Below are positions 1 to 9,395 of a stretch of 64,000 nt of DNA, piece by piece (position 1 is the stretch's first letter; each line of letters starts with the position of its first letter). The stretch spans positions 744,001-808,000 of the forward strand of contig JAXHLQ010000001.1 in NCBI GenBank assembly GCA_034522175.1. The letters are read 5' to 3'. This stretch comes from JAIPDZ01 sp034522175. GTDB taxonomy: Bacteria; Desulfobacterota; DSM-4660; Desulfatiglandales; Desulfatiglandaceae. The position numbers were made by a program, and so were the translations under genes. The notes under the pieces are model-generated. The model saw only the letters and a list, made by a program, of their open reading frames with translations, was not told the DNA's origin and ran no database searches.

Positions 1-440
1 CCATCGCCATGGCCAAGGTGGCCACCTCCGGACCCGAGGCGGTCAAGATCGGGTATCTGAGGCCTACCGACAAAATGACCGTGAACCGGGATTACCTCAT
101 GCAGGATGCCAAAAACACCGTCCTGGCCATAAATCTGGAAGGGTATATGCCGCCGCGGCCCAGAGATGACATCCGCGTCCCGGGCAAGGACACTCTGGCC
201 ATGATCAAGCTGGCCCTCTGGACCATGCACGAATCGGGCTATATCACCGATCATGATGTGACGGTCTCCACCCAGGTGGGGCATGTCCTGTGCGGTGGCG
301 AGGTGCTGCCCGATACCAAGGTCAGCGAGCAATACCTCCTCGACCTGGAAAGAGAGGCCTTCCTGCGTCTGTGCGGAGACCCCAATACCCAGGCGAGAAT
401 GCAGCACATGTTGACCACCGGCAAACCGCTCAGGAACTGA
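1..440 (+). CDS. fadN: 3-hydroxyacyl-CoA dehydrogenase / enoyl-CoA hydratase, C-terminal part (partial)
   Basis: The reading frame is open from the window edge and stops at 440, so only the last ~145 residues are present. They fit the C-terminal region of the FadN/YusL-type fused 3-hydroxyacyl-CoA dehydrogenase and enoyl-CoA hydratase, which hydrates enoyl-CoA and oxidises the 3-hydroxyacyl-CoA in beta-oxidation. Visible family features are the dimerisation-domain segment around 'DTLAMIKLALWTMHESGYI', the segment 'GHVLCGGE', and the C-terminal 'TGKPLRN' ending typical of this family. The Met at position 9 is internal, not a start. A thiolase and an acyl-CoA dehydrogenase follow on the same strand, the same order as Bacillus fadNAE, which supports the assignment. 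The catalytic N-terminal half lies outside the window and could not be checked. Confidence 0.85.
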   Translation, partial: IAMAKVATSGPEAVKIGYLRPTDKMTVNRDYLMQDAKNTVLAINLEGYMPPRPRDDIRVPGKDTLAMIKLALWTMHESGYITDHDVTVSTQVGHVLCGGEVLPDTKVSEQYLLDLEREAFLRLCGDPNTQARMQHMLTTGKPLRN

Positions 441-675
441 TGGCTAACGATGACAGAACAGGAAATGTGAATTTTCACCACTCAATATGTGATGTATTCG
501 TAAAAAGTGAATCCCGCCACGGCGGGACTCACGCCCCAGTACGATCTTCTGGACCTACGGGGTAAACAAAGCCGCAAAGGTAACTTATTAAACTTAATAC
601 AGTTTTTTCTCTGCGTCTCTGCGCCTCAGCGCGAAAACATACTTTATTTAACACGATAGGTGGGAGGACGATATC
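441..675. other. intergenic region fadN-fadA with small hairpin and repeat segment
   Basis: This gap holds a GC hairpin at 513-526 (CCCGCC-AC-GGCGGG) without a U tract. It also holds a CT-rich segment at about 605-645 ('ctctgcgtctctgcgcctc') that recurs in degenerate form at about 1934-1966 and 3906-3950. No ORF is supported. A ribosome binding site (gggagga) precedes the fadA start. Confidence 0.4.
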
Positions 676-1860
676 ATGAAAGAAGCCGTAATTGTTGCTG
701 CCTGCAGGACGGCAGTGGGAAAAGCGCCGAGAGGCATTTTGAAAAACACCCGGCCCGAAGCCATGGGATGCGCCGTGTTGGGGGATCTGTTGAAACGGGC
801 CGGAGACCTGGATCCCCATCTCATCGATGACGTGATCATCGGCTGCACGTTTCCTGAGGCCGTTCAGGGCCTCAACCTCGGCCGGGTGCTGGTCATGTCC
901 ATGGGGTGGCCCGATCGGGTCCCGGGGATGACCGTCAATCGGTTCTGCTCTTCCGGGCTCCAGGCCATTGCCATCGGGGCGGAAAAGATCATGTGCGGGT
1001 TTTCGGATGTGATCATCTCCGGCGGCGTGGAGAGCATGAGCCAGATCCCCATGGGCGGGAGCATGATGTACCCCAATCCCGCACTGGTGGAAACCCGGCC
1101 CGGAGCATTCACCGGCATGGGCCTGACGGCTGAAAATGTGGCCGAGCGGTTCAACATCGGTCGGGATGAACAGGATGAATTCGGGGCCAAGAGTCAGCAG
1201 AAGGCGGAGGCCGCCATCAAGGCGGACCGTTTCAAGGAGCAGATCGTTCCATTGACCGTGCAGAAACAGAAACAGCTGCCCAACGGCCGCTTCGAATATG
1301 AAGAGTTTATCTTTGATACGGATGAAGGCATGCGGCCCGGTACCACCAAGGAGAGCATTTCCGGCCTGCGTCCGGCCTTCAAACCCAATGGATCGGTTAC
1401 GGCCGCCAATTCGTCCCAGACCAGTGACGCAGCCGCAGCCGTATTGATGATGTCCAAAGAAAAGGCCAGGGAGCTGGGGCTTAAACCCATGGCCACATTC
1501 CGGTTTCACGCCGTGGAAGGGTGTGAGCCGGAAGTGATGGGCGTGGGCCCTGCAGTGGCCATCCCCAAGGTCCTCAAGATCGCCGGCATGACCCTGGACC
1601 AGATGGAACTCATCGAACTGAATGAAGCCTTTGCGGCCCAGGCCATCTACTGCATCAATGAACTGGGCATCAACGAAGAAATCACCAACGTGAACGGCGG
1701 CGCCATCGCCCTGGGGCATCCCCTGGGCTGCACCGGTGCCAAGCTGACCACGCAGCTCATCTACGAGATGCAGGCGCGGAAGCTGAGGTGGGGCCTGGTC
1801 TCCATGTGTATCGGGTTCGGCATGGGGGCGGCCGGGATATTTGAGATTGAAGATTATTAA
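676..1860 (+). CDS. fadA: acetyl-CoA acyltransferase (thiolase)
   Basis: 394 residues, full family length. This is a type I degradative thiolase that cleaves 3-ketoacyl-CoA with CoA to acetyl-CoA and a shortened acyl-CoA. The catalytic residues are all visible: nucleophilic Cys91 in 'NRFCSSGLQ', His348 in 'GGAIALGHPLGCTGA', and Cys378 in 'SMCIGFGMGAAG' near the C-terminus. The ATG is preceded by gggagga at good spacing. The gene follows fadN and precedes an acyl-CoA dehydrogenase, so it is most likely part of a fadNAE operon for cytoplasmic fatty-acid oxidation. An acetyl-CoA C-acetyltransferase role cannot be excluded from sequence alone, but the neighbours favour FadA. Confidence 0.93.
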   Translation: MKEAVIVAACRTAVGKAPRGILKNTRPEAMGCAVLGDLLKRAGDLDPHLIDDVIIGCTFPEAVQGLNLGRVLVMSMGWPDRVPGMTVNRFCSSGLQAIAIGAEKIMCGFSDVIISGGVESMSQIPMGGSMMYPNPALVETRPGAFTGMGLTAENVAERFNIGRDEQDEFGAKSQQKAEAAIKADRFKEQIVPLTVQKQKQLPNGRFEYEEFIFDTDEGMRPGTTKESISGLRPAFKPNGSVTAANSSQTSDAAAAVLMMSKEKARELGLKPMATFRFHAVEGCEPEVMGVGPAVAIPKVLKIAGMTLDQMELIELNEAFAAQAIYCINELGINEEITNVNGGAIALGHPLGCTGAKLTTQLIYEMQARKLRWGLVSMCIGFGMGAAGIFEIEDY

Positions 1861-1997
1861 TGAAAACATGAAAATCTCACGCAAAGCCGCCAAGCGCGCA
1901 AAGGATAGAATCCCGAATTATTGGTGTGACGTCCTCTCTGCGTCATATGTGCGTCTCTGCGAGAGCCGACATTTGATTTCAGGAAAGGAGAAAAAAC

Positions 1998-3782
1998 ATG
2001 GCTGACAATAAGATTTTTGCAGGGGGTGAGTTCCTGATCACCGATGTAGCCCCTGAGGAGGTATTTACCCCTGAGGATTTCACCGACGAACACAAGATGA
2101 TTTTTGAAACAGCCGAGGATTTTGTTGAAAAGGAGATCACGCCCAAGGTGGATGACCTGGAAGAGAAGGATCACGACCTGGTGCTCTCACTGCTCAGCAA
2201 GGCCGGCGAACTGGGACTGTTGGGAACCGATGTACCCGAAGATTGCGGGGGGTTGGGACTGGATAAGGTGTCCACCACCATCGTGGCGGAATGCATGGGC
2301 CCCGCCGCGTCTTTCGGTGTGGTGTACGGCGCACATACCGGCATCGGCAGTCTCCCCATCGTCTATTTCGGGAATGAAGAACAGAAACAAAAATACCTGC
2401 CCAAACTGGCATCCGGCGAGTGGTGCGGGGCCTACTGCCTCACCGAACCGGGGGCCGGTTCCGACGCCCTGAACGCCAAGACCAAAGCGGTGCTCTCGGA
2501 GGACGGAAAGCACTACATCCTGAACGGTGAGAAGATGTTCATCACCAATGCGGGATGGGCCAGCACCTTTATCGTCTACGCCAAGGTGGATGGTGAGCAT
2601 TTCACCGGATTTATCGTGGAAAAGGATTTCCCCGGGGTCTCCACGGGCAAGGAAGAAAAGAAGATGGGGATGCACGGGTCCTCCACGCGCCCGGTGATCC
2701 TGGAAGACGCCAAGGTCCCGGTGGAAAATGTCCTCTTTGAAATCGGAAAGGGCCATAAGATCGCCTTCAACATCCTCAACATCGGGCGATGGAAGCTCGG
2801 TGCATCTGCTGTGGGGGGCTGTAAAGGCTGTGTCACCGAGGCGGTGAAATACGCCAACGGCCGTATACAGTTCAAGGTGCCCATCAGCTCTTTCGGCATG
2901 ATCAAGACCAAGCTGGCCGACATGGCGACCCGGACCTACATGAGCGACAGCATGATGTACCGGCTGGCCGGGATGTTTGACGACAAACTAACCACCTTGG
3001 ACGCAGAGGCCAAGAAGAGCGGTGAAGAGAATGCCAAGGCCATCGAAGAGTATGCACCGGAGTGCTCCATCACCAAGGTCTACGGCTCCGAGGCCCTGGA
3101 TTACTGTGTGGATGAATATGTGCAGATTTTGGGCGGGTACGGATTCTGCGCCGAATACCCGGCGGAACGGTACTATCGCGATTCGCGCATCAACCGGATC
3201 TGGGAAGGCACCAACGAGATCAACCGGATGCTGGTGCCCGGCACCATGATGCGTCGCGCCCTCCAGGGAAGGCTCAACCTCCTTCCGGCGGCTCAGGCCA
3301 TCGCCAGTGAGCTGATGACCTATTCGCCGCTCTCCGTGCAGCTTGAGGATACGCCGCTGGCCCTTCAGGAGCACATGGTCAAGATGAGCAAGAAAATCGC
3401 CCTGATGGTCGCCGGCGTGGCAGCCCAGAAGTTCGGGCAGAACCTGGCCAAAGAGCAGGAAGTCCTGGCCAAGGTGGCCGACATCGTCATCGAGATATTC
3501 GCCATGGAAAGCGGGCTGTTGAGGACCCTCAAGATAATAACCAAAGCCGGGGAAGCGAAGGCCGCCTATCAAATCAAGGCGGTCCAGGCTTACGTGAACG
3601 ACATGGTCCCCCAGATTGAGAGTTGGGCCAAGGACATCATCGCCTACGTGGAAGAAGGCGACATGCTCCGAACCCAGTTGGCCGGTATCAAAAAACTGGC
3701 GCGGTACCAGCCCATTGACGCCATCACCCTGAAGCGGGAGATTGCCGACCGGATCATCGAACTGGAGGCCTATCCGTTCTGA
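1998..3782 (+). CDS. fadE: acyl-CoA dehydrogenase, long form
   Basis: 594 residues, longer than the ~380-residue short/medium-chain enzymes. The extra C-terminal ~170 residues resemble the extension of the VLCAD/ACAD9 and Bacillus FadE (YusJ) types. It oxidises acyl-CoA to trans-2-enoyl-CoA with FAD. Visible family features are the FAD/substrate-binding stretch 'YCLTEPGAGSDA' (about residues 144-155), the central beta domain with 'GMHGSSTRPV', and the active-site segment 'RIWEGTNEINR', whose Glu is the likely catalytic base. A strong SD (aaaggag) precedes the ATG. A strong terminator follows about 60 bp after the stop, closing the fad operon. Electrons would go to an electron-transfer flavoprotein not encoded in this window. 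Confidence 0.93.
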   Translation: MADNKIFAGGEFLITDVAPEEVFTPEDFTDEHKMIFETAEDFVEKEITPKVDDLEEKDHDLVLSLLSKAGELGLLGTDVPEDCGGLGLDKVSTTIVAECMGPAASFGVVYGAHTGIGSLPIVYFGNEEQKQKYLPKLASGEWCGAYCLTEPGAGSDALNAKTKAVLSEDGKHYILNGEKMFITNAGWASTFIVYAKVDGEHFTGFIVEKDFPGVSTGKEEKKMGMHGSSTRPVILEDAKVPVENVLFEIGKGHKIAFNILNIGRWKLGASAVGGCKGCVTEAVKYANGRIQFKVPISSFGMIKTKLADMATRTYMSDSMMYRLAGMFDDKLTTLDAEAKKSGEENAKAIEEYAPECSITKVYGSEALDYCVDEYVQILGGYGFCAEYPAERYYRDSRINRIWEGTNEINRMLVPGTMMRRALQGRLNLLPAAQAIASELMTYSPLSVQLEDTPLALQEHMVKMSKKIALMVAGVAAQKFGQNLAKEQEVLAKVADIVIEIFAMESGLLRTLKIITKAGEAKAAYQIKAVQAYVNDMVPQIESWAKDIIAYVEEGDMLRTQLAGIKKLARYQPIDAITLKREIADRIIELEAYPF

Positions 3783-3840
3783 TTGGTGATTGACGATTGG
3801 TGGTCGACACCTTATATTTCAACTAATCGGTAAAGAAAAA

Positions 3841-3875
3841 AAGAGGACCTGCACGTGAGCAGGTCCTCTTTTTCA
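3841..3875 (+). terminator. rho-independent terminator after fadE
   Basis: A perfect 12-bp stem (AAGAGGACCTGC / GCAGGTCCTCTT) with a 6-nt loop ACGTGA is followed by a run of T. It ends the fadN-fadA-fadE transcript and separates it from the EF-G gene. Confidence 0.9.
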
Positions 3876-3989
3876 TTGAAGGAGATCAACGATGAAGTCG
3901 AGCTATTTTTTTCTCAGCGGTCTCTGCGCCCCTGCGGGAAAACATGCTTTTTACTGGATGATCAACGTTTGACGAGGATATTTCAAGCC

Positions 3990-6075
3990 GTGAACAACAT
4001 TCAAAACATACGAAACATCGGAATCAGCGCCCATATCGACTCCGGAAAAACCACGCTCACCGAGCGGATTCTGTTCTACACCAAGCGCATCTTCGCCATT
4101 CACGAGGTAAAAGGCAAAGATGGTGTGGGAGCCACCATGGACTCCATGGAACTGGAGCGGGAGCGGGGGATTACCATTACATCGGCCGCCACCTTCTGCG
4201 AGTGGGAAGGCCACCGGATCAACATCATCGACACCCCCGGACACGTGGACTTTACCATTGAGGTGGAAAGGGCCCTCCGGGTGATGGACGGAGCCGTTTT
4301 GATCCTGTGTGCAGTGGGAGGCGTCCAGTCCCAGTCCATTACCGTGGACCGGCAGATGAACCGCTATGAGGTGCCCCGGGTCGCATTTATCAACAAGTGC
4401 GATCGATCCGGGGCCAACCCGAAACGGGTCGTTCAACAACTCCGGGAAAAGCTGAACCACAATGCCGTGCTCCTGCAGCTCCCCATCGGCCTGGAAAACC
4501 ACTTCAAAGGGGTGGTGGATCTTATCTCCATGAAGGCCTTTTATTTTGAAGGCCAGAGCGGTGAGGAGATTCGGGAGGGGGATATCCCCCGGACATGCGC
4601 GATGACGCGGTTGAGGCCCGGGAAGCCTTGCTGGATGCTGTATCCATGTTTTCCGATGATCTCATGGAAGCCGTCCTCGAGGATAAGGTGAGTGACACAT
4701 TGATCCGGGACGCCATCCGGGCAGGCACCCTTTCAAGGGCACTGACCCCTGTATTCGTCGGTTCTGCCTACAAGAACATCGGCGTTCAACCGCTGTTAAA
4801 CGGCATCAACCGCTATCTCCCTTCGCCTGAGGATGTGCAGAATACCGCCCTTGACCTTGATGCATCGGAAACACCCATCCCGCTGAAGACCGATCCCGAA
4901 CTGCCGGTGGTGGCCCTGGCCTTCAAACTGGAAGTCACCCCGTACGGCCAATTGACCTACCTGAGGGTCTATCAGGGGGCCATTCAAAAGGGGGATGGCC
5001 TCATCATCATCCGGACCGGCAAGAAGATCAAGGTCGGCCGCCTGGTCCGTATGCACGCCGATCAGATGGAGGAACTCACCGCTGCACAGGCCGGAGACAT
5101 TGTGGCGCTGTTCGGCATCGACTGTTCCTCCGGGGATACCTTCACCAACGGAAGCCTCAACTATAGCATGTCCTCCATGTACGTACCCGAACCGGTCATC
5201 TCTCTGACCGTATCCCCGGAAGACAACAAGTCCCAGGACAACATGGCCAAGGCCCTGAACCGATTCACCAGGGAAGATCCCACCTTCAAATCCTACGTGG
5301 ATACCGAATCCGGAGAAACCATCATATCGGGCATGGGGGAGCTCCATCTTGAGGTCTATGTGGAGCGCATGAAAAGGGAATTCAATGCCAGTGTCATCAC
5401 CGGCATGCCACAGGTGGCCTATCGTGAGGCCATCACCCGGCATGCCGCCTTTGACTACACCCACAAAAAGCAGACCGGGGGGCCGGCCAGTTCGGCCGCG
5501 TCGCCGGCTTCATGGAACCTTCCCGGGACGGGACTTACGAATTCATCAACGAAGTCAAGGGAGGCGCCATCCCCACCGAATATCTCCCCGCCGTGGACAA
5601 GGGGTTTCAATCGTGCCTGAAAAAGGGGCTCCTGGTGGAATTCCCGGTGTTGGGCATGGCGATCACCGTCAATGACGGCAAGGCCCACAGTGTGGACTCG
5701 TCTGAAATGGCCTTTTCTCAGGCCGCCATCGGGGCCTTTAAACAGGCCTACATGAAGGCCAAACCGGTGATCCTCGAACCGGTCATGGAGGTGACCGTAG
5801 AGGGACCCTCAGAGTTCCAGGGAAATGTCATGGGCTCCATCAACCAGCGCAGGGGCATGATTACCAGCTCCATAGAGGATGGCGCCTTCACCACCGTCGA
5901 GGCGGAAGTTCCCCTGGCCGAGATGTTTGGATACGCCACCACCCTCAGATCGTTGACCCAGGGCAAGGCGGAATTTACCATGGAGTTTTCAAGGTACGCC
6001 AAGGTCCCGGAATCCCTGTCCGAAGAGCTGAAGACCGCCCTGAGAAAGAAATCCAAAGAAGAGGGAAAATCATGA
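3990..6075 (+). CDS. fusA: elongation factor G, mitochondrial-EFG1-like (spd) type; two apparent frameshifts
   Basis: Translational GTPase that drives ribosomal translocation. The preferred start is the GTG at 3990 ('MNNIQNIRNIGISAHIDSGKTT', SD gaggat). Three collinear pieces give a complete ~695-residue EF-G: 3990 to ~4590, ~4591-5482 and ~5483-6075. Each break is repaired by one extra base in a homopolymer (C5 at 4586-4590, G6 at 5477-5482). After repair the protein runs through 'RDDAVEAREALLDAV' and 'KKQTGGAGQFGRVAGFMEPS'. Visible motifs are the P-loop AHIDSGKTT, DTPGHVD and NKCDRSG (in place of NKxD-R-G). The segment 'HEVKGKDGVGATMDSMELER' is characteristic of mitochondrial EF-G1 and its bacterial relatives, not of the canonical fusA in the str operon. 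A second, canonical EF-G would therefore be expected elsewhere. The stop overlaps the next start (ATGA). Confidence 0.88.
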
Positions 6076-6768
6076 AAGCATTCACGTCAGTCAGCCCATT
6101 GAAGATCCTGGAAAAATCCGCCCGCCAGGGCCTGGGGGCCGGTAACCTGGGCGTACTCATAGCCCGGGCCGGTGTGGGTAAAACCGCATGTCTCATCCAT
6201 ATCGCCTTTGACAAGATCTTTCGAGACGAGAAACTGGTCCATGTAGCCCTGGAGGAAGGGCCTGAGAAGGTCTTGAGTTACTACACCGTGATGTATCATG
6301 ATTTGCTGAAAGCCCTGGATATTCGCGATAGATGATGCCCATCGCATGAGGATCGAAAAAAACCGGATGATTCTCGCCTACCTCAACCGCAGTTTTGATC
6401 CAGCGCGGCTCCAGGCCAATCTGATAAATCTGAGGGAGGGCCTTCAATTCAAGCCGGACGCCCTCATCGTGGACGGCCTTGATTTTGAGAAGACAGAACG
6501 TGCCGTGTTTGAAGGACTCAAAAAAATCGCGCTTGAATTTGGAACCGAAATCTGGCTGTCCGCCCTGTCCCATCGTCACATCACACAGGTGAATGATCGG
6601 GGTGTCCCCTATCCCTGTGACGACATCGATGACCTGTTCAACCTGATCATCCAACTCAAAGCCGAACCGTCGGGCATCTTTCTGAGCCTGCTCAAGGACC
6701 ACGACCAACCGGGCAGCCCGGAGACCAACGTCAGGCTGGACCCGAACACGTTTCTGGCGATGGCGTGA
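6072..6768 (+). CDS. small RecA/KaiC-like P-loop ATPase; apparent frameshift
   Basis: The start overlaps the EF-G stop (ATGA), implying translational coupling. About 232 residues when the frame break near 6316-6325 is bridged (pieces 6072-6335 and ~6322-6768); the downstream frame continues as 'FAIDDAHRMRIEKNRMI'. The Walker A-like sequence 'ARAGVGKTA' lies near residue 35. A hydrophobic strand ending in Asp ('DALIVDGLDF') is a plausible Walker B, and 'EIWLSALSH' could be the following strand. The fold suggests a RecA/KaiC-type ATPase without added domains. No function is known to me; no signal peptide or membrane segment is seen. The break is an apparent one-base insertion and may be a sequencing error. 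Confidence 0.65.
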
Positions 6769-6814
6769 GGGGTGAGGTGTCAGGTGTCAGAAAACCCCAA
6801 ACCAGAAACGAGTA

Positions 6815-6833
6815 ATCCCGCGTTCCGCGGGAT
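6815..6833. terminator. hairpin between convergent genes
   Basis: A perfect 8-bp stem ATCCCGCG / CGCGGGAT with a 3-nt loop lies between the ends of the ATPase gene (plus) and phoU (minus). It has no clear T run on either side, so a bidirectional terminator is plausible but not certain. Confidence 0.45.
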
Positions 6834-6840
6834 CTCCTGC

Positions 6841-7536
6841 CTATGACTTGGCGTCAATCAAAACGCCTGCATTTTTGAACACCTCCTTTTGGTGCCGGAG
6901 GATTTCGCCTTCCGCCATATAGATGACCTCTTCGGCAATGTTGGTGGCGTGATCACCGATCCGTTCCAGATGCCGCGCGATGAGGAGCAGATTGATGAGG
7001 GTGGTCACCCGCTCCGGTTTCTGCTGAATCACCACCTTTACCTGATCATAGATCTCCCGGTTCATGTCGTCCACATCGTCATCCATCAGGCAGACCTTGT
7101 AGGCGAGATCCGTATCGAGGTTCACCAGGGCGTCGAGGCTCTTTTTCAGCATATCCTCCGACGTTGCGGCCATATGGCTGTATTGAAAAGGGACTTCTAT
7201 GGGCGGTCTCTTGGCCAAATTCTCGACCCGCTCAGCAATATTCACGGCCTCATCGCCCACCCGCTCTAAATCATTATTGATCTTGATCACCGCACTGATA
7301 AAACGAAGGTCCCCTGCCACCGGCTGGTGAAGGGCCAGAATCTTGAGGCATTCCTCCTCCAGTTCCACCTCTGCCTCATCAATTTCCTTGTCAATGGCGA
7401 TAATCTTCTCTGCCAGGGCGCCGTCCCGGGTTTCAAAGGCTTGAATGGCCATCTTCACCCGTTCTTCGACCATGGTGCCCAGGGTCAGGATCTGTTTTTT
7501 CAGCCTTTCCAGTTCCGCCTGCAAGTGTCTTTTCAT
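6841..7536 (-). CDS. phoU: phosphate-specific transport accessory protein PhoU
   Basis: 231 residues, normal for PhoU, made of two three-helix PhoU repeats. Each repeat carries the acidic metal-binding signature: 'ERVGDEAVNIAERV' (about residues 76-89) in the first and 'ERIGDHATNIAEEVIY' (about 191-206) in the second. PhoU couples the Pst transporter to the PhoR kinase and damps the Pho response when phosphate is plentiful. The start is preceded by an SD (ggagc) at 7540-7545. The gene lies downstream of pstB as in the classical pstSCAB-phoU order, but a 142-bp inverted-repeat element separates the two. Confidence 0.95.
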   Translation of the reverse strand: MKRHLQAELERLKKQILTLGTMVEERVKMAIQAFETRDGALAEKIIAIDKEIDEAEVELEEECLKILALHQPVAGDLRFISAVIKINNDLERVGDEAVNIAERVENLAKRPPIEVPFQYSHMAATSEDMLKKSLDALVNLDTDLAYKVCLMDDDVDDMNREIYDQVKVVIQQKPERVTTLINLLLIARHLERIGDHATNIAEEVIYMAEGEILRHQKEVFKNAGVLIDAKS

Positions 7537-7567
7537 GGGTGCTCCTCCGAAAATTTTCGCACCAAAT

Positions 7568-7709
7568 GAGACCTTTGAAAAATGGTCAATTTGGGTTTAG
7601 CTCAAGGAAGACGAAAATTTCAACCGCAGGAATATAGCTAATATTTCGAGGATTGAAATTCGAGTCTGACGCCAAGATCAGCCCAAAGGGGGCGTTTTTC
7701 AAAGGTCTC
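7568..7709. repeat. 142-bp MITE-like element with 15-bp perfect terminal inverted repeats
   Basis: The ends are GAGACCTTTGAAAAA (7568-7582) and its exact complement TTTTTCAAAGGTCTC (7695-7709). The interior is non-coding. The right end supplies the first base of the pstB stop codon, so the element sits exactly between pstB and phoU. No clear target duplication could be read. A folded RNA across this element could influence the phoU to pstB expression ratio. Confidence 0.7.
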
Positions 7710-8470
7710 TAACCAAACCGTCCGGTGATATAATCAGACGTCTCCTTGAGCTGGGGCCGTGTAAAGAGGGTTTCCGTGGACCCCACTTCAATCAGCTTGC
7801 CGATATAGAAAAACGCCGTGGTATCCGATACCCGGGCGGCCTGCTGCATGTTGTGGGTCACGATAATGATGGTATAGGCCTTTTTGAGCTCGTGAATCAA
7901 CTCCTCAATCTTCTGGGTGGCGATGGGATCCAGCGCAGAGGCCGGTTCATCCATGAGGATCACCTCGGGTTCCACGGCCAGAGCCCGTGCGATACAGAGG
8001 CGTTGCTGCTGCCCGCCTGACAATCCCAGGGCCGATGCATCAAGCCGATCGCGGACTTCATCCCACAGCGCGGCCCGTTTCAGGCTGGTCTCCACGCGCT
8101 CTCTCAAGACCGAACGGCGCTTGACCCCATTTACCCTCAATCCGTAGGCCACATTTTCAAAGATGGTTTTGGGAAAGGGGTTGGGTTTTTGAAACACCAT
8201 GCCCACTCGGCGGCGCAGGGCCACCACATCCACCTCGGGATCGTAAATATCTTCCGCATCCAGCAGCACGCCGCCGTCGACCCGGCTGGAAGGAATGAGA
8301 TCATTCATCCGGTTAAGGCATCTCAGCAGCGTGCTCTTCCCGCAGCCGGAGGGCCCGATCAGAGCCGTCACCCGGTTTTCCACAAAATCAAGGGAGACGG
8401 AATGAAGGGCTTTGAAATCTCCGTAATAAAAATCGAGCTCATTTGTAGACATTTTTGCAGGTGCGTCCAT
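7709..8470 (-). CDS. pstB: phosphate ABC transporter ATP-binding protein
   Basis: 253 residues, full length. This is the ATPase that energises phosphate uptake through PstC/PstA at the inner face of the membrane. Visible motifs are Walker A 'GPSGCGKSTLLR', the Q loop 'MVFQKPNPF', the ABC signature 'LSGGQQQRL', Walker B 'VILMDEPASALDP', and the H-loop 'IIIVTHNMQQA'. The motif set and the N-terminal 'LDFYYGDFKALHSVSLDF' match PstB closely. The first Met (8470) follows a GGGGATAGGG-like SD. A second in-frame Met six codons in is possible. It sits 39 bp downstream of the pstA stop, so co-transcription is expected. Confidence 0.96.
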   Translation of the reverse strand: MDAPAKMSTNELDFYYGDFKALHSVSLDFVENRVTALIGPSGCGKSTLLRCLNRMNDLIPSSRVDGGVLLDAEDIYDPEVDVVALRRRVGMVFQKPNPFPKTIFENVAYGLRVNGVKRRSVLRERVETSLKRAALWDEVRDRLDASALGLSGGQQQRLCIARALAVEPEVILMDEPASALDPIATQKIEELIHELKKAYTIIIVTHNMQQAARVSDTTAFFYIGKLIEVGSTETLFTRPQLKETSDYITGRFG

Positions 8471-8509
8471 CCCTATCCCCTGAACCGGATTTTTCAGATC
8501 TGGTCATCA

Positions 8510-9379
8510 TTACCGTTTCTTTCTGAGCCGGGAGCGCAGAATAATGGCAAAAAGGTTGAGTCCCAGCACCAGTACAATGAGTACCAGTGCCGTACCGAAC
8601 TGTAACGGGCGGGTCGCCTCAATCTCCGTACCGGCCGTGGCGAGTACATAGATATGATACGGCAGGGCCATGATTTCATCAAAAATGGATGTGGGGAGAG
8701 ACGGTGTATAAAAGACCGCAGCCGTAAACATGATGGGCGCGGTTTCCCCTGCGGCCCTGCCGATCCCCAATATGGCCCCGGTCAGGATCCCGGGCAGGGC
8801 GGTGGGGAGTACCACATGCTGTATGGTCTGCCATTTGGTGGCCCCCAGCCCCAGTGAAGCCTCACGGTAGGTGTCCGGCACCGCTCGCAGGGCCTCCTCC
8901 GTGGCCCCGATAATGACCGGGAGCGTCATTGCCCCCAGGGTCAACGATCCGGCCAGAATGCTGACGCCCATCTTCAGAAAGACCACAAAAAAGGCCAGGC
9001 CAAAGAGGCCGAACACAACAGACGGAACCCCTGCCAGGTTATTGATTCCCAGCCGGATCATCCGGACCACACGGCCGGGCTTTGCATACTCATGCAGGTA
9101 AATAGCGGACGCCATGCCGATGGGAAGCGCCACGAGGATGGCCCCGACACTCAGGCAGATCGTCCCCACAATACAGGGGAGAATACCCCCTTTGGTCATG
9201 GAATCAATGGGGGGCTGAGACAAAAACGTCCAGTTGATGGCCCGCCACCCATTGAAGACCAGAAAATAAACAATGATCAACAGGGCGGCGCCGTTGATCA
9301 CAGCAGACGTCCTGAAGAGGGTAAACATTACCGTTTGAATCAGACTTCGGCTGCGTTGTGTGTGGCCCGTGTGCGACAT
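8510..9379 (-). CDS. pstA: phosphate ABC transporter permease PstA
   Basis: 289 residues with about six predicted membrane segments. The permease loop is visible as 'EEALRAVPDTYREASLGLGATKWQTIQHVVLP', the EAA motif that docks onto PstB. The N-terminal 'GGILPCIVGTICLSVGAIL' is typical of PstA. With PstC it forms the transmembrane channel for phosphate. It is followed by pstB and preceded by pstC; the 58-bp gap to pstC is filled with tandem GATTG-type heptamers. Confidence 0.95.
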   Translation of the reverse strand: MSHTGHTQRSRSLIQTVMFTLFRTSAVINGAALLIIVYFLVFNGWRAINWTFLSQPPIDSMTKGGILPCIVGTICLSVGAILVALPIGMASAIYLHEYAKPGRVVRMIRLGINNLAGVPSVVFGLFGLAFFVVFLKMGVSILAGSLTLGAMTLPVIIGATEEALRAVPDTYREASLGLGATKWQTIQHVVLPTALPGILTGAILGIGRAAGETAPIMFTAAVFYTPSLPTSIFDEIMALPYHIYVLATAGTEIEATRPLQFGTALVLIVLVLGLNLFAIILRSRLRKKR

Positions 9380-9395
9380 AAGATTCCTTCATCCT

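Noticed and set aside
529..1893. 454-codon open frame on the minus strand opposite fadA
   Set aside because: Its sequence is His/Gly/Pro-rich with no domain, and the plus strand encodes a complete thiolase with all catalytic residues. It is a high-GC shadow frame.
4586..5482. Programmed frameshifting in EF-G
   Set aside because: No slippery heptamer followed by a stem was found, both lesions are single-base losses in homopolymers, and many unrelated genes here show the same pattern.
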